A DNA stretch of 58,188 bases. It comes from Phaeoceros laevis (Eukaryota; Anthocerotophyta; Anthocerotopsida; Notothyladales). The stretch covers positions 1 to 58,188 of the forward strand of contig JBNGIQ010009608.1 in the NCBI GenBank assembly GCA_049999765.1. Reading direction: 5' to 3'. Each line of letters opens with the position of its first letter. Within the stretch, counting starts at the first letter, position 1. The notes under the pieces are model-generated. The model had not been told where the DNA came from and did no database searches. It saw nothing but the letters and a program-made list of their open reading frames with translations. Position numbers and translations under genes: made by a program. Positions 36,785 to 51,793 of this stretch are shown here, in pieces.

Positions 36785-38029
36785 ATGAGAAATATGTGTG
36801 ATTCTCTGGCCGGGAAGGTAGCACTGATTACAGGAGCCTCTTCTGGACTTGGCAGTGTGTTTTGCCAGTCTCTGGCAGCCAACGGATGCCATGTCGTCTG
36901 TGCTGCTCGGAGAGCCGACCGTCTTCAATCCTTGTGCGATGAAATCAATTCTTTAGCCACAGCAGATGCACATGGTAAGTCAGGCAGAGCAGCAATGGTG
37001 GAGGTGGATATGACGAGCGACGAAGCCTCAATTTTGAGCTCGGTGGACCGCGCATGGCATTTATTCGGGAAAATTGATATTCTGGTGAATAACGCTGGCA
37101 TGAGAGGTAAGCCGTCCGAAGTCACTCACGCTCTTCAACAGATTGAAGTGGTAGAATAGACAACAGCCCTCAGTCCGTGTTCCACCTAACCTTAGGACTC
37201 TTTTTTAGGATACAAGCATGCGGGTTAGAGGCTGTGCATGTGGTGGTGCAAGGGGCGCCTGAATGTGGAGTTGTGCCTAATTTTACAGCCCTGTCCCTGG
37301 GGGCACTCGGCAAGAATGGCTTAGGTTAGCATAGACTGCAGATAGCTGTATCGGCAATTTGGACTCCAGCACTACTGATATTGCCCCGCATGTTCGCAGG
37401 AGCAGTAGCAGATCCTCTGGACTACGAAGAGTCTGAGTGGAGAAAGGTGATGGCAACCAATTTGAGAGGGATGTTTTTCATGGTGAAAGCTGTGGGACGG
37501 CTCATGAAAGTAGCTGGGACCGGGGGTTCAATCATCAACATTTCCTCCATTGCTGGCACCAATCGGGGAGTGCTTCCTGGAGGTGTCATTTATTCCACTT
37601 CCAAAGCAGCCATCCACAGAATGACTGAGGTAACCGCCACGTTTGGGTTCACGACAAAGACCGGTTCCTGCTTGCTTGTGTGCTGAATCTTGAAAACTGT
37701 TCACTCATCCTGGCAGCCCTGCTTATGAGATTTGATCGTGTCCTGTGCAGGCAATGGCACTGGAACTTGGCAAGTACAACATTCGTGTAAATGCCATAGC
37801 ACCTGGGCTGTTCAGGTCAGAGATTACTAATGGCTTGTATGAGAAAGAGTGGATAAACAAAGCGGCCACCAAGATAGTCCCTCTTGGACGGTGGGGATCC
37901 GCAGACCCTGATCTCACTTCAGTGTTGCTTCTGCTTGCTAGTGATGCATCTTCATACATAACCGGAAACTCCTTCATAGTGGACGGTGGGCAGACTCTTC
38001 CTGGAGCATACATTTGGTCATTCCTGTGA
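36785..38029 (+). CDS. Short-chain dehydrogenase/reductase (FabG-like SDR)
   Basis: Three exons, 36785-37106, 37400-37629 and 37751-38029, join in phase to 276 residues. The classical SDR fold is complete: TGASSGLG cofactor motif near residue 16, NNAG near residue 103, and the catalytic Ser in INISSIAG followed by YSTSK with Tyr and Lys. NIRVNAIAPGLF and a C-terminal ITGNSFIVDGG follow, typical of 3-oxoacyl-ACP-reductase-like SDRs. Arg residues after the glycine motif (AARRADRL) favour NADP(H). There is no clear transit peptide, so it may be cytosolic. The substrate is not predictable. It follows the SHH gene by 272 bp on the same strand and meets a convergent gene end-to-end. Confidence 0.92.
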
Positions 38030-38030
38030 A

Positions 38031-38711
38031 TCATGATGTTTTCTCCCTCCGTACATATTCTGCTATTAAGGAGTTATGCTTAATCTCGAGTGCCGTGCCT
38101 AGAGTTGCACCATCCAGTTCGAGGTCCGGTCCCTGTGGAAATTCGAGCTGGTTGGTCCTGACCGCTTGACTCAGAAAACTCGAAGCTACTGGAGATGCGG
38201 GATCCACATCACACATGGCCTTTATGCTTTCCAGGAACATGCGCCTCTCCTCATTCCGGCTCTGCAGTGAGGCACCCTGCTTCAGTGGGAGCGGGGGATG
38301 CATTTGCAACCTGTGCAAGTAACTAAACGAGGCTCTAGTCCAGTTCCTGTGCTCTTCCTCCAAGCCCACACAGTGCATGTTCGACTTCAAGATCTCCTCC
38401 ACTCGCTTGATGGTTGTGATGCAATTGCCTCTCAAGTCCAGCTTGCTCTGCGCACTCATCATAGCCACACCAGAGGGGGCTTCTCCCACAGATCGCTGCA
38501 AGCTTCCTCCAGGCTTTTCAATTCCGGTACCTTCCTCAACACCTTTTCTTCCAGGAAGCACCGGGGACAGGCGCATCGGAAGCCTCCCTTCTGTCGTGCA
38601 TCGTACCTCTTCCTTCTGTCTTGCTAAGGGTAGTACAAGTGGTCGGGGATGTAGTTGACCATGAGCTTCTCTCCAGCAGAGATGTCTCGAGAGGTCCTCC
38701 CCATTTTTCAC
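38031..38711 (-). CDS. Hypothetical protein, convergent with the SDR gene
   Basis: Not recognised. One open frame of up to 226 codons ends at 38031, one base from the SDR stop. Start choices are the ATG at 38711 or internal Met codons (MRLSPVLPG, MMSAQSKLDL); an acceptor-like CTTAG near the middle of the leader suggests an upstream intron is possible. Visible features are MSAQSKLDLRGNCITTIKRV, which has LRR-like character, then EEILKSNMHCVGLEEEHRNW and a hydrophilic C-terminus ending AEYVRREKTS. There is no signal peptide, membrane segment or catalytic motif. The long open frame, the helical charged composition and its position downstream of the WD40 gene support a real gene moderately. Confidence 0.5.
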   Translation of the reverse strand: MKNGEDLSRHLCWREAHGQLHPRPLVLPLARQKEEVRCTTEGRLPMRLSPVLPGRKGVEEGTGIEKPGGSLQRSVGEAPSGVAMMSAQSKLDLRGNCITTIKRVEEILKSNMHCVGLEEEHRNWTRASFSYLHRLQMHPPLPLKQGASLQSRNEERRMFLESIKAMCDVDPASPVASSFLSQAVRTNQLEFPQGPDLELDGATLGTALEIKHNSLIAEYVRREKTS

Positions 38712-39063
38712 ACTTCCTACTTAGAGGATGAAGTTGGTGTTAGGAACGCAAGAGTGATTCATGACAGACCCCCTCGTAGGTTTATTGATGTCGACACAGA
38801 AAAACACTTCGGATTACTAATGTCAGCTGAACTGCTGCTGAAGAAACTACATTATTCGTGGAGGACAACTGCCTGACGAACACTTGGAACTTAAATCTCC
38901 TCTTACACGCCAAATTACCAACGTATGCAGGTAGAATGGCAGAGGGACAGACCTCAGAGACCAGGACAGTCGGTTTCCGTCCGTCCAAAAAAATTTCCTA
39001 GGTGCCCTTGGAAACGAATCTCCCCTTCCGTGGATCCCCTTACCCACCCTCCTAGGTGAGATG

Positions 39064-42000
39064 TTATTGATCTAACGTGTACAAATCGACGCGCATATCA
39101 TCACCAGCGGCGTAAAGGAGACTTTTTCCTGGCGCCCACTTCAAGTCGTGATACCTCCCAACTCGGCGACCATCTGTAAACGGCTCTGCAACGCGTGCAG
39201 TTGGAGTGCTACCCGAAAAATCAACGAAGTACAGTCCCCGAAGGGTACTCACAGCTGCCTTTTGAAGGCCTCCCCCAAGGGCCACCTTCAAGACTGCGCT
39301 GTCATCCAGCTGAAGGGACGATACAGGCTTCATTCCGCTCTGCGACAGACAGGGTCATACTACGAGTCAGAACCATGACGTCCACATTGTCAAGTACCTT
39401 GCAACACCTGTAATTTGACTTCCCCTTTCATCCTTTACCTGACTGAGATTGCGAAAATCCCATCTCAAGACACGAGTGTCCATTCCAGCAGACAAGATCA
39501 TGTTTGTGTCACTAGCGTCCAAGCTTGTTATCATTGAGTCGTGGGCCTGCAGTCTCCCGTTTTTCCCGACGCCCCCAAACATCCCTGAATGCACCAAAGA
39601 TTAGCTCTTCACTTTGCGCCAATATCCTTAGGAATATACAGCTTCCTATCGGGATCATGGAACACTCACCAATGCATCGGTCGGTTCTGCGATCCCATAC
39701 CCGGACAGTGAAATCCCTTGAGCCAGATAGAAACAGGTTATGATTTGGAGGGAACAAAGACAGGCAAGTGATCAGGTCCTGCAACCATCAAGACCACAGA
39801 CAGGGTTAAGTTTGTCTGCACCAATACACTGAGTGCCAGGATAGTGGCTAGAGCTGAAGTCAACAAACCTCATGCTCGGCATACTGCTTTACGGGTTGCA
39901 ATGTTGCAAACGACGATGCTGATTGAATATCGTAGTAACAGACACGTTCCAACATTCTCTGCCCCCCTCTGTGAGCAACAAGCTTTCAGCCTCTTCTGGA
40001 CAAAGCCGCACACATCACAAAGAAAGGGAAGCTTTCATCATACCCTTCACTTTGAGCAGTCTCTCCTGTAACGAATGCATGCTCAGCGCCACCCATAGCC
40101 TGCAAGATCATCCAAGTCACTCACATCATCAGTGACGGAGATGACCAACACTACCAAGCCAGGAGGAAAACGGAAAATGGGTTCCACTACACACTTGACA
40201 GTTGGGATGCTGAATAATGACCCATGTACCTTTATGGTGGATATTAACTTGGCAGACTCCTTGGACAAGATGCCTTGTTCTTTCCAACCCATTCCAGATG
40301 CCCCATATCGCAGTATACACGGTGCAGGAAGAAGTCGCTGACCTACAGTCTCCTCCTGGTCATAAAACACAATTATGTAAAGCACTGAAATGTGCACCTC
40401 CCGCAACAGTTAGGAGCACCAATCAAGGGGATTGCATAGCTCTTGACAAACAAACCACTGAAACCAATGCACTTTGCGAAAACATTTGCAAACTGTTCAC
40501 CCCAAGCCTATAGCAAGACAGACACTTACGTATCATTCCTCACACATTGACACCTTAGCAGAACTTACAGAATACACGTATCTTATAAAAGATACAAAGC
40601 AGGTGGTTTTGCTCCAGCACTGCCAGCAGCGGGCTGTGTATCATAAAGCGAATCTTACCTTTGCGACTCCACATACGAGCAAAGTTTGATGGCTAGAGTG
40701 GATGTCCATTGAGCAAGCATAATGGCGAGCCAGGTCCAGTGTCTCCACAACCTGCCAACCATTCCAACCAGATTCAAGAAATGACGGAAAGCAACTGCTG
40801 AAGAGCAGGCAGGTATCGATGTTTGATACGATGGTCAGAACTCATTAACATTTTCAGTCAAATCAGTTTGTCAGTGGATAGCAAAACCAAACCAGCTTAT
40901 TCTCTGAAGAACTAACCATGAACGTGTCATCAAACAAACTTTACCTGACCATCACTTGTCCAAACAATAAGAGTACCATCCTTCCCACCACTGACGAGCT
41001 GATTCCGTTTTTCATCTGATGGAAATTCAGGACAGGGAATCTAATCATGAATTCAGCAAAAACCAGAATATGTTAGGTGGAAACGCTTCATCATGCGCGA
41101 GTAAAAAATTGAAGGCCATAAACCCCATACCAAATGACAGTGCAAATATGGTATCATGATGGCCCATATAGGAGTCTGCCGCACTAAGCCCTGCAAGCAA
41201 TGAAGAACAGTAAAGACAGGGGGCAAATACACAAAAAACTGTTCTGCCACCCGCAAGGGGCCTTAAAGGGAGCTTTTCTTTATTCAATTTTTACAACACC
41301 AGTCGAGACACCTTAAGGTCCTTTAACTGTTGTTAAGGCTTCCCGCTGCACTACAAGGGCTTCCCCAATTCTCTCAACAATGTCCTTTTGATCGCTTCAA
41401 ATTTCACAGCAGCACCTAAATCTGGCTCTCGGAAGACAGAGCGGGCATGCTACCAGTCTGCCCCACTATCTGGGAGGCCTAGAAGGTCCTGCCGATAAGC
41501 TGCTGTGAAATGTCCTGATGATATTCCTTTCATAATGTCACCCTCAAATCCTCAAAATAAACTTTTACTTTAAGCAAGTGAAACACGAGAAGCAACAATC
41601 ATGAAATTAGATAAACAACAAGTTGGCGCGTACCCATGGAAGCAAGCAAGCGATCCTCGAGCCCTGCTGGTAGGTCACTCGATGACTGCAATGAAGTAAC
41701 ACCTGCCTTATCATGTTGAGCTCCCTCTAGTCGCAACCAGCCCATGCTCTCCTCAATGTAACCAATGTCATATCTGCGCTCAGAACTAACACCAGCGTAA
41801 ATGCAATCATCTCCAACCATCCGGATTTGGGAAACAGTGAGCATGGTTCAACTACGAAATCACACAGGTAGAAACAGATACTTGTTAGCCTGGGTGTTTT
41901 ACATACTGGAAGCTCTTCTCTTTTACGTTATGCAAAGTGATCTTAAGTTGAGCCAGCACGCTAGGTTCACATTTTTCTGTAAGCTTCACCAGCACAATTC

Positions 42001-43704
42001 GAGAGACACATTTACACAGCGGCCTTTGGAGAAAAGAGTCCTAGGCCTAAAAATAATCATCGCTCAAGCTTTGCATGAAGCAACCAAGAACCTGGGATCT
42101 TGACACAATGCAATTGCACCTACAGAACCTTACAAATTGAAGTTCAAGCTGCACACAGCTGGAGGGAGCCCAGCACCTGCTGCAGACATAGCTCCACAGT
42201 TTTTCCAAGCATGGTAATGGCTGCACATCGATTCTCAGGTTTTTGTAGGAGTGTCATGATTGTTGTAACAGCACCTAGAACATAAAGCAGCAAATGTCAG
42301 GTAGCGCCAGCAATCCATGACACTTGTTAGGGGTACTCCTTGCTAAGTCAGCCAGGATTATATTCACAAATCCAATCAAGGTCGAAGAAAATTTCAGACA
42401 CACACAAGCGGTTTGTCCACTTCTCATTCAACAGAGGCCAAGAAGTTCACCAGGTACTGAGACAAACTCCATGTTCACAAGGGCTGCAAAAGCTTCAGCG
42501 TGTGCAAAGAAGTCCATTCGACTGGTTTCTACTGGCCTTTTGATTGTCAGATGTTTTAATACCTTCAAAAGAGAAGAAAACTGGTTATAGCAATCCAGAC
42601 CTGCAAATACGAGACTTCGCAGTAAGGTACAAGGACACAGACAGAAGGGACTGCAACAAATTCTGGCAACCTACCTTCGGTATCAACGCATCACGCATTT
42701 TGTGTTTGGCTAGGTCTGGTAGCCTGATTTCAAGCACACCAGGACCAGTTACACTAGTCAGTCAAATCGCAGGGAGGAGCCATCGAAGATTGCATTCAAT
42801 TACTGCACACACTTCTTGATACAGGTCCTTATACGAGATTAAGTCACCTTGGCAATAGGAACATAAATGGGACGATGCTCTGCTGGCGCACAACAAGTTC
42901 GTGATTGAAGACCACGGCAACGAATGCAGCGAAGAGTTCGTCCAAAACCTGATATTACATAGCGACCTCAGTTTCACAATTGCATATGCGTGGAACATCA
43001 CCACAGGCGGTGTCCTCTCACTTACATTCTCAGTCATGCCACCCTCCCTGAGTACGCTTGAAATTTCCAGGGCCACGGAATCCAGCTGTGATCCATCTTC
43101 CAGCCGGGATATGAGAACATGAAAAAGCTTTCCGACATCACGAGTCTTCACGTGGTCTGTTAACAGTCTGCAAGGGAAAAACGGAATGTGACTCAAAAGC
43201 GAGTTCAACAATTTTTGTTTTCCTATCCTCTACCACGAGGGGAAGGCTTCAAGCTGTTTGGTGCAAATATACCAGAGTAGGTGAATGCACTGCTGCGGAC
43301 CAGGAGATGCTAACAATAATTCCATGCCAAGGGAAGAGCACAGAACAAACAAATTTAGCTGCACAATTCCTGATTGACGAAACGGTTGGCACGCTGCAAG
43401 ACTACTACAAATCGTGGCTAGAAACAAAATTTCAAAAGCAGAGTCCACAATTCGCAATGATGCAGCGTTTCTCAATGAAAACGACCACGCCTCAGACCAA
43501 GACAACCAATCTAGCAGGGGAAAAACACGCAGCACGATGGATCTCGCGCAGAGGGTGCGCCCTGACAAGTACAAGCCGAATGCAGAAACTGCGATGCTCA
43601 GATTCTGGGAATGAGGAGAGATTGACGGACCGCAAAGTTCGGAAGAGCTCCGTCGTGAGAGGGATCTCATCGGGAGTAATCTCCACCTCAATGAAGAGCT
43701 TCAT
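39064..43704 (-). CDS. WD40-repeat protein with N-terminal helical region
   Basis: Many small exons on the minus strand. The first (43704 to about 43632) encodes MKLFIEVEITPDEIPLTTEL. Next come LLTDHVKTRDVGKLFHVLIS, LFAAFVAVVFNHELVVRQQS, LPDLAKHKMRDALIPK, HAEAFAALVNMEF and TLLQKPENRCAAITMLGKTV, a helical, ARM/HEAT-like stretch. The C-terminal half carries WD repeats: GHHDTIFALSF, LVSGGKDGTLIVWTSDGQ, LFLSGSRDFTVRVWDRRTD, AHDSMITSLDAS with MILSAGMDTRVLRWDFRN, and a last blade LKWAPGKSLLYAAGDDMRVD before the stop. WD40 propellers are scaffolds. I could not identify the family or partners. The exons between about 42100 and 41600 and at 40400-40080 are less certain. The gene lies between a Rab gene and the unknown small gene, all on the minus strand. 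Confidence 0.75.
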
Positions 43705-44595
43705 GGAATGCGAGGCTGGAGCCACGGCACATTCGAAGGCTCTTGTGGCTTATTCTCCTCGACTACCGCAAGAAGGTGAAGCGGAAGTCGAAGGCGCGAG
43801 AATAGTTGAGACGAATCAGTCTGCTAGGAAGTCGGGGTGCAGGTGGGAACTTGCTTGTGTCAAGATGGGGTGCCTAGCAATGTCTAGGGCTTACCATGCC
43901 TAAAACCCTACTTGCTGAGGGGCGGGGTACAATACAGTGTCAGGGGACGTACATTGCCTGCAGCCCGAAGACACAGTCGAAGTGACTGATTGGCTTGGCT
44001 ACATTTCCAGATCAACGAGGCGTGAGGGAAGGATGTTTGTTTCGATTGAACATCACAATCCGAATGATTCCGACGTACAGTACACTGGAAGGATGCGGGG
44101 GTATAATCTTTTTTTCTCACTTATGTAGTGAATCAGATCAAGAGATGAAGTACTTCCTTTCATCATCAACACTGCTATCTAAAATGAATCTGGCTCAGGT
44201 AAGGTTACATGAGTACAACGCTAATCTGCTGTCCGTACTCCCGGCACAGCCGCTAGGACTGCCAGGAGTATGTTGGTTGATGCACTAGCATGGTCACAAG
44301 CAGCCACTGAAAAATGGGAGACGCCAAGTTGCAGCATCGAAACTCCTTCTCTAAGCCTGGGCCTGGTGAGTCGAAGACCAGTTGCGTAATAGGACCTGTG
44401 TGTGCATTGGGTCTCTTGGGATCGACATGAGATCCGTGATCTTGGATCACCACCAGTGGCTGCGATCGCGACTCAACCAGCAAGAACTGCACTGACTGCC
44501 AGAAACTGTGAAGACCAATAATAAACTGATGTTATAGAGATTAAAAATTGGCAAGCCACCTGAAGGGAATAAGGTAAAGCCGAGTTACCTCATTC

Positions 44596-47585
<2,990 letters not shown>

Positions 47586-50269
47586 TCATACATCTAAAGG
47601 GTACAAGGCCGTTTGTATCCTGCGAAGAGCCAACTTAAGCCTCTCTTTCAAAACCATGTCTTTACAATCGATGTCTTTCTTGGCATGGTCGATAGTGGCG
47701 ACCACCCCATCCACACAAACAGTTAGCGTCTGTGACCTGTCATTTAGTTGTACATCCGGGCCAAACAGACAAAGTAGCAAGGAGTAAACTATACTAATCT
47801 CTTCTTTTTCCATGCGTGCCTCTTTCGCACGCATCGCATTACTGGCATGCTCAAACTGGGCATCTAGCTTCAGCACCATAGCCACCACCGCATCCGATAT
47901 CATGTCACTCACAGGGTCGGAAGTCCACTCCACCACTACATGCTCACTGCTTTCCTGAACTAGTGTCACGGTGTCGTGTATCTTGAGCACCGTGGGACCT
48001 TCCACTCGACTCTTGTCGGTATTACTACCTGCAAGTTCCTCCACACCCTCAAACATTGATTGTACCTGATACCTCAGGACAGCAAAAGTTCCCCGGTAAG
48101 GAATAGACTGCCTTTGCATAACACTTCCTGTAGAAAGTTGTGTATATGTTTGCAGGTCTTCTGCTGCCATCAACTGATAATTGAAGCCTTTCCTCACCAA
48201 AAGACCACTAACAGGGTCTCCTTCCTTTGGAATTTTCTCTGCCAAATGTCCTACTGCCTTGGCAATTTTCTCCCCCTTAAAATACATCTCTACAGTCTGA
48301 CAGTTTTTTGGTGTCATTACCTTCACCTGTCCATCCGGGAACACATGCTGCAGTAATTTGGTCTTTAGTCGACCCATCTCTGTTGCTTCCCCATGGACAA
48401 GAATAATGTTAGGGGGCCTCAGCTCACTTAAAAATCCACTTGTTTGGGCAAAGTCCGCGTGCGCAGAGAAGGAAATGTACTGTACCCTCATGTGCAGAGG
48501 CACAACCAGTCCACTGGTCAAAGTTACCTCCTTGGGGTCATTCATTATTGTTTTTGCCAAACTGCCTTCTACCACATACCCAGGGATGACGCAAACATTT
48601 CTCTTGTCCTGACACCAAAGGTCAAAGAGTTGGCGGGAAAGCCCACTTTGAAGTCCTCCAGGAGTGGCCATCACCACACAGGGTCCAGAATCTTCAAAGT
48701 GATCAATGCTCTTCAGAGGTTGAATGTGCTTAAAATCAAACGGATTGGCCACCTCATACTGACTTCTGATTTTGTCGTTCATTGCATTGATGTACGTCTG
48801 GTAGACAGCCATACATCTCTTGGCCAAAGGTGAAGCATAGAAGATGGGCACTCGATGGAGCTCTGGATGGGCTTCCCAAAACTCGTCCAGAATCAGCAAC
48901 AGCTCCTGTGCTCTGCCAAGGGCAAAAGCTGGGATGAGAACACGTCCGCCTTGTGTGACTGCCTGTGCCACTGCATCTGTCAACTTCTTTTCCCTAACAT
49001 GTCGGGGTTGGTGGCTTTGCACTCCGTAAGTCGATTCAACAATACACACATCAGGTGAAAATTGGGGCATCTCAGCTGCCTTCAGGTGGCGGTCTTCCTC
49101 CCTGGAATAGTCACCAGTATATAGAACTCTGACTCCTGCTATGTCCACCATGAACATTGCTGCTCCAAGCACATGACCTGCTGTATAGCACCAAAAGCGA
49201 ATCCCATTCACCTCCATTGTTTGATGGAAGTCAATAACCTGAAGACAAATTTCAAATAACAAAATCAGAGCAAATCCCTCACGTCCACCTTGCTCTGTGA
49301 TCTCTGATTCCTTACACCATGAATAGATTTCAGGATCAGAAGAAGGGCAACCAGATTGCGACCACAAATAAAGACTGTCCAAACAGCCGTTAGGACATGA
49401 GCAGCACAGCACCTCAATTTTCTCCATAGTCCGCACGATATCCTGCTCATCATACAGCATTTCCTCGACTGAAACCTTGCTGATTTTAACATAATCTGAC
49501 AGGAGTAGCTTGTAGATGGCTTTTGTCGCATGCGTCATAAATACTCGACCCTTGAATGTTGTCTGCAAAGGAACCTCGAGGGTTAACTGGAGAACTGTTC
49601 AAACACGAGATCACTTGCTTCAAGAATACAAATGCAGGACACCACTTGCTCTGAAACCCTGCCTATCATGAAACAGCGAACTGCACAGGAGAACTACGAA
49701 ATATACCTTCTCCAAAAAGTACGGGAGAGAAGCACAATGATCCAGGTGGAAACTGCACAATCAGCCTTGTCTTAGGACACACCCTTAGGCTGAGTACTCC
49801 CACCGCCCAGCAGCAATTTCATTCACCAATGCTCTATTGAACTTCATAAAAGACAAAAATTGGCCAACAGCCGGACCTTGCAAACTGCTTAACAAGGAAC
49901 ACTTACTGCGTGATCAGGAGGACGTCTATAGTTGACGGATCAATCTCATCAAAGTAGGGCAGTGCAGCCATTCCAGAGTATGCGGGATGGATCCCGCAGT
50001 CGAACTGCAGCAGCGAAAGGACGTCTTAATAGTAGTCATGCTAGAGGACACGAGCTGAATTCTCCAGTACAAACAACGTTTTCGCAACATCCATCAACCA
50101 AACGAGTGAGGTGCCAGCGCCTTGAACTCACCAGCACGGTCTTGCCCTTGTAGGTCATGTAGACGCACGACCGACCCACCTCGTTGCCAGCCCCCAATGG
50201 CGTGACTTCCAGCTTGTCACCTTCGCCAAGGGCCGTGGGGTCCTTGCGCTTGAGACTGCCCATCGCCAT
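47586..50269 (-). CDS. CPSF73-I: CPSF73-I, mRNA 3'-end processing endonuclease
   Basis: Exon 1 (50269-50132) encodes [20 protein letters not shown] and [10 protein letters not shown]. Exon 2 encodes [20 protein letters not shown]. Exon 3 supplies the metallo-beta-lactamase motif HFHLDH, whose first His codon is split by an intron. Two further coding blocks carry [37 protein letters not shown] and the beta-CASP region ([36 protein letters not shown]), followed by the C-terminal domain. The metal-binding residues expected for the active nuclease are present. CPSF73-I cleaves pre-mRNA before polyadenylation, as the catalytic subunit of the cleavage and polyadenylation factor in the nucleus. A 174-nt intron (49412-49239) has no stop and a length divisible by three, so it reads as coding if retained. 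A start at 50263 is the alternative. Confidence 0.96.
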
Positions 50270-50747
50270 GCTGCAGCAGAAGGGCTCAAACTGATTTCTT
50301 CCTCCAAACTCTGGTGAAGCTCGCAATTGGAGACGTACCACCTGCAAGGCAAGGTCTGTGCGAGTACGGCCGTACGGTCACCGCACAAGTTCGCAAGTGG
50401 ACAGTGGATGTGACGCTCTCCTCCGACGATGAGGCCTCAATAGTGGCAACAATCCTCCACTGCTTGCTGCCGACAGCGAGCCAGAGACGAGCCTTCTGGC
50501 ACTTCGAGGACTAGTGACTAGGTCACCCACCGGTTACAGATGTTGTCAGGTGCCATCGTTTCAATAGGAGAAATCATCCTTGATAAATTCGCAGATTTCA
50601 GTTGCTGCAGGGGCGTGCATGAGAAGCGATAGGATCTGTTCACGACGGCAGGATGGCTCAAATCCCTCACCTGAGAGAAGAATTTATTAAGTGATCGAGA
50701 CCTTAAGCTTAAGTCTCTAAACTGTGTGTTACAGTGGTGAAAGAATC
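50270..50747. other. Intergenic, nothing recognised
   Basis: 5' flank of CPSF73-I and 3' flank of the first secreted protein gene. No features supported. Confidence 0.6.
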
Positions 50748-51419
50748 CTACATGTATTGCAGAATGCTACAATCGCCAACAGCCCGAGGGTGCACTACAC
50801 TCGGCAAGCTCGTGCGTAGCGCCTTGTAGTATCTAAAGAAACCCGTGAAGAAACCAAGCTTGCAATCACCCGCCCCAACGTCGTCCACTCTGACGCACCC
50901 GTTATGAACCTGTGACCGGTAGCGGTCCTCGCGGGGACGCTTCAGGTCGAGGCCGTCGAGCTCCTTGATGTACAGCCTGGTGCCAGGGGCGAAGTCGGAG
51001 GTGGCCACGCTCACAAACAACTCCAGCACCTTGTTCCAGGCACCAGCCCCGAAGGGGAACTCCACCGTGTTCAAACGCCTGAACACGTTATCCCCTCCGG
51101 CGTAGCTCACCAGCACGGAACTCCCGAGGGAATCTCTCTGCTGCAGGTAGCACGAGCCTTCTTCCTTGCACTTTTGGAAGGTGAGCTCCGACACAAGAGC
51201 AATCACTGTCCCGTTTGAGTCCAGGAGGGATTTGGTTTTGGGTCCCGTGAGCAGGATGGGCACGCCGGTGGATGACATGTCCTCCCTTCCTTCAATCGGG
51301 ACCCAAAACGCATTGACATTGGCGGCCCCGCTGGAGCAGGCACCACTTGCTTTCTGCACAGCCAGACCGACCAGCAAACAAATCAAGGAAGCTGGAAGGA
51401 AAGGAGCAGAGGAAGCCAT
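50748..51419 (-). CDS. Secreted 3D/double-psi-barrel-like protein, copy 1
   Basis: Intronless, 223 residues from the ATG at 51419. The N-terminal signal peptide (PASLICLLVGLAVQKASGAC) implies secretion. The mature part has NAFWVPIEGREDMSSTGVPI, LLTGPKTKSLLDSNGT, CKEEGSCYLQQRDSLGS, LFVSVATSDFAPGTRLYIKE, HNGCVRVDDV and CKLGFFTGFFRYY. The stretch from APGT through GCVRVDD to the FF end resembles the bacterial/fungal 3D domain (PF06725) and related double-psi beta-barrels, where the Asp residues are catalytic in MltA-type lytic transglycosylases. This assignment is by eye. Six or more Cys suggest disulphides. It is a close tandem paralogue of the gene at 51794-52471. The substrate is unknown; cell-wall or defence roles are possible. 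Confidence 0.85.
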   Translation of the reverse strand: MASSAPFLPASLICLLVGLAVQKASGACSSGAANVNAFWVPIEGREDMSSTGVPILLTGPKTKSLLDSNGTVIALVSELTFQKCKEEGSCYLQQRDSLGSSVLVSYAGGDNVFRRLNTVEFPFGAGAWNKVLELFVSVATSDFAPGTRLYIKELDGLDLKRPREDRYRSQVHNGCVRVDDVGAGDCKLGFFTGFFRYYKALRTSLPSVVHPRAVGDCSILQYM

Positions 51420-51793
51420 AGATTGCTTTGCAAAGTTGTGCTGAGTGTGTGCCGGTTGTAATACACATCGGTGTTGGGAGACCAAAAAAAGCTTCAAGAA
51501 TTCCTCGGGCACCCAAAACAGGCAAATCAGGAGCTGTTTGTGATTTCGAATCTGAGGAGCTGGAGTTGATGATTCCACGCACAAAAACGGTAAGCATTTA
51601 GGAGAGCGAGCCACCGTAGTTTCATCGTATCCTACAGCCTGTTGGAGCTGCTTCCTCCTTCACACGAGATCGTTCATGCGTTCCCAACTCGTACCTACCA
51701 AGCAAGTCGAGGTTCCAGAAGAGTGATACATCAAAGGGACTGTGGAATCTCGATTGTCGAACTTGGGAATCAATTGAGAATCGCAGGAATGAA

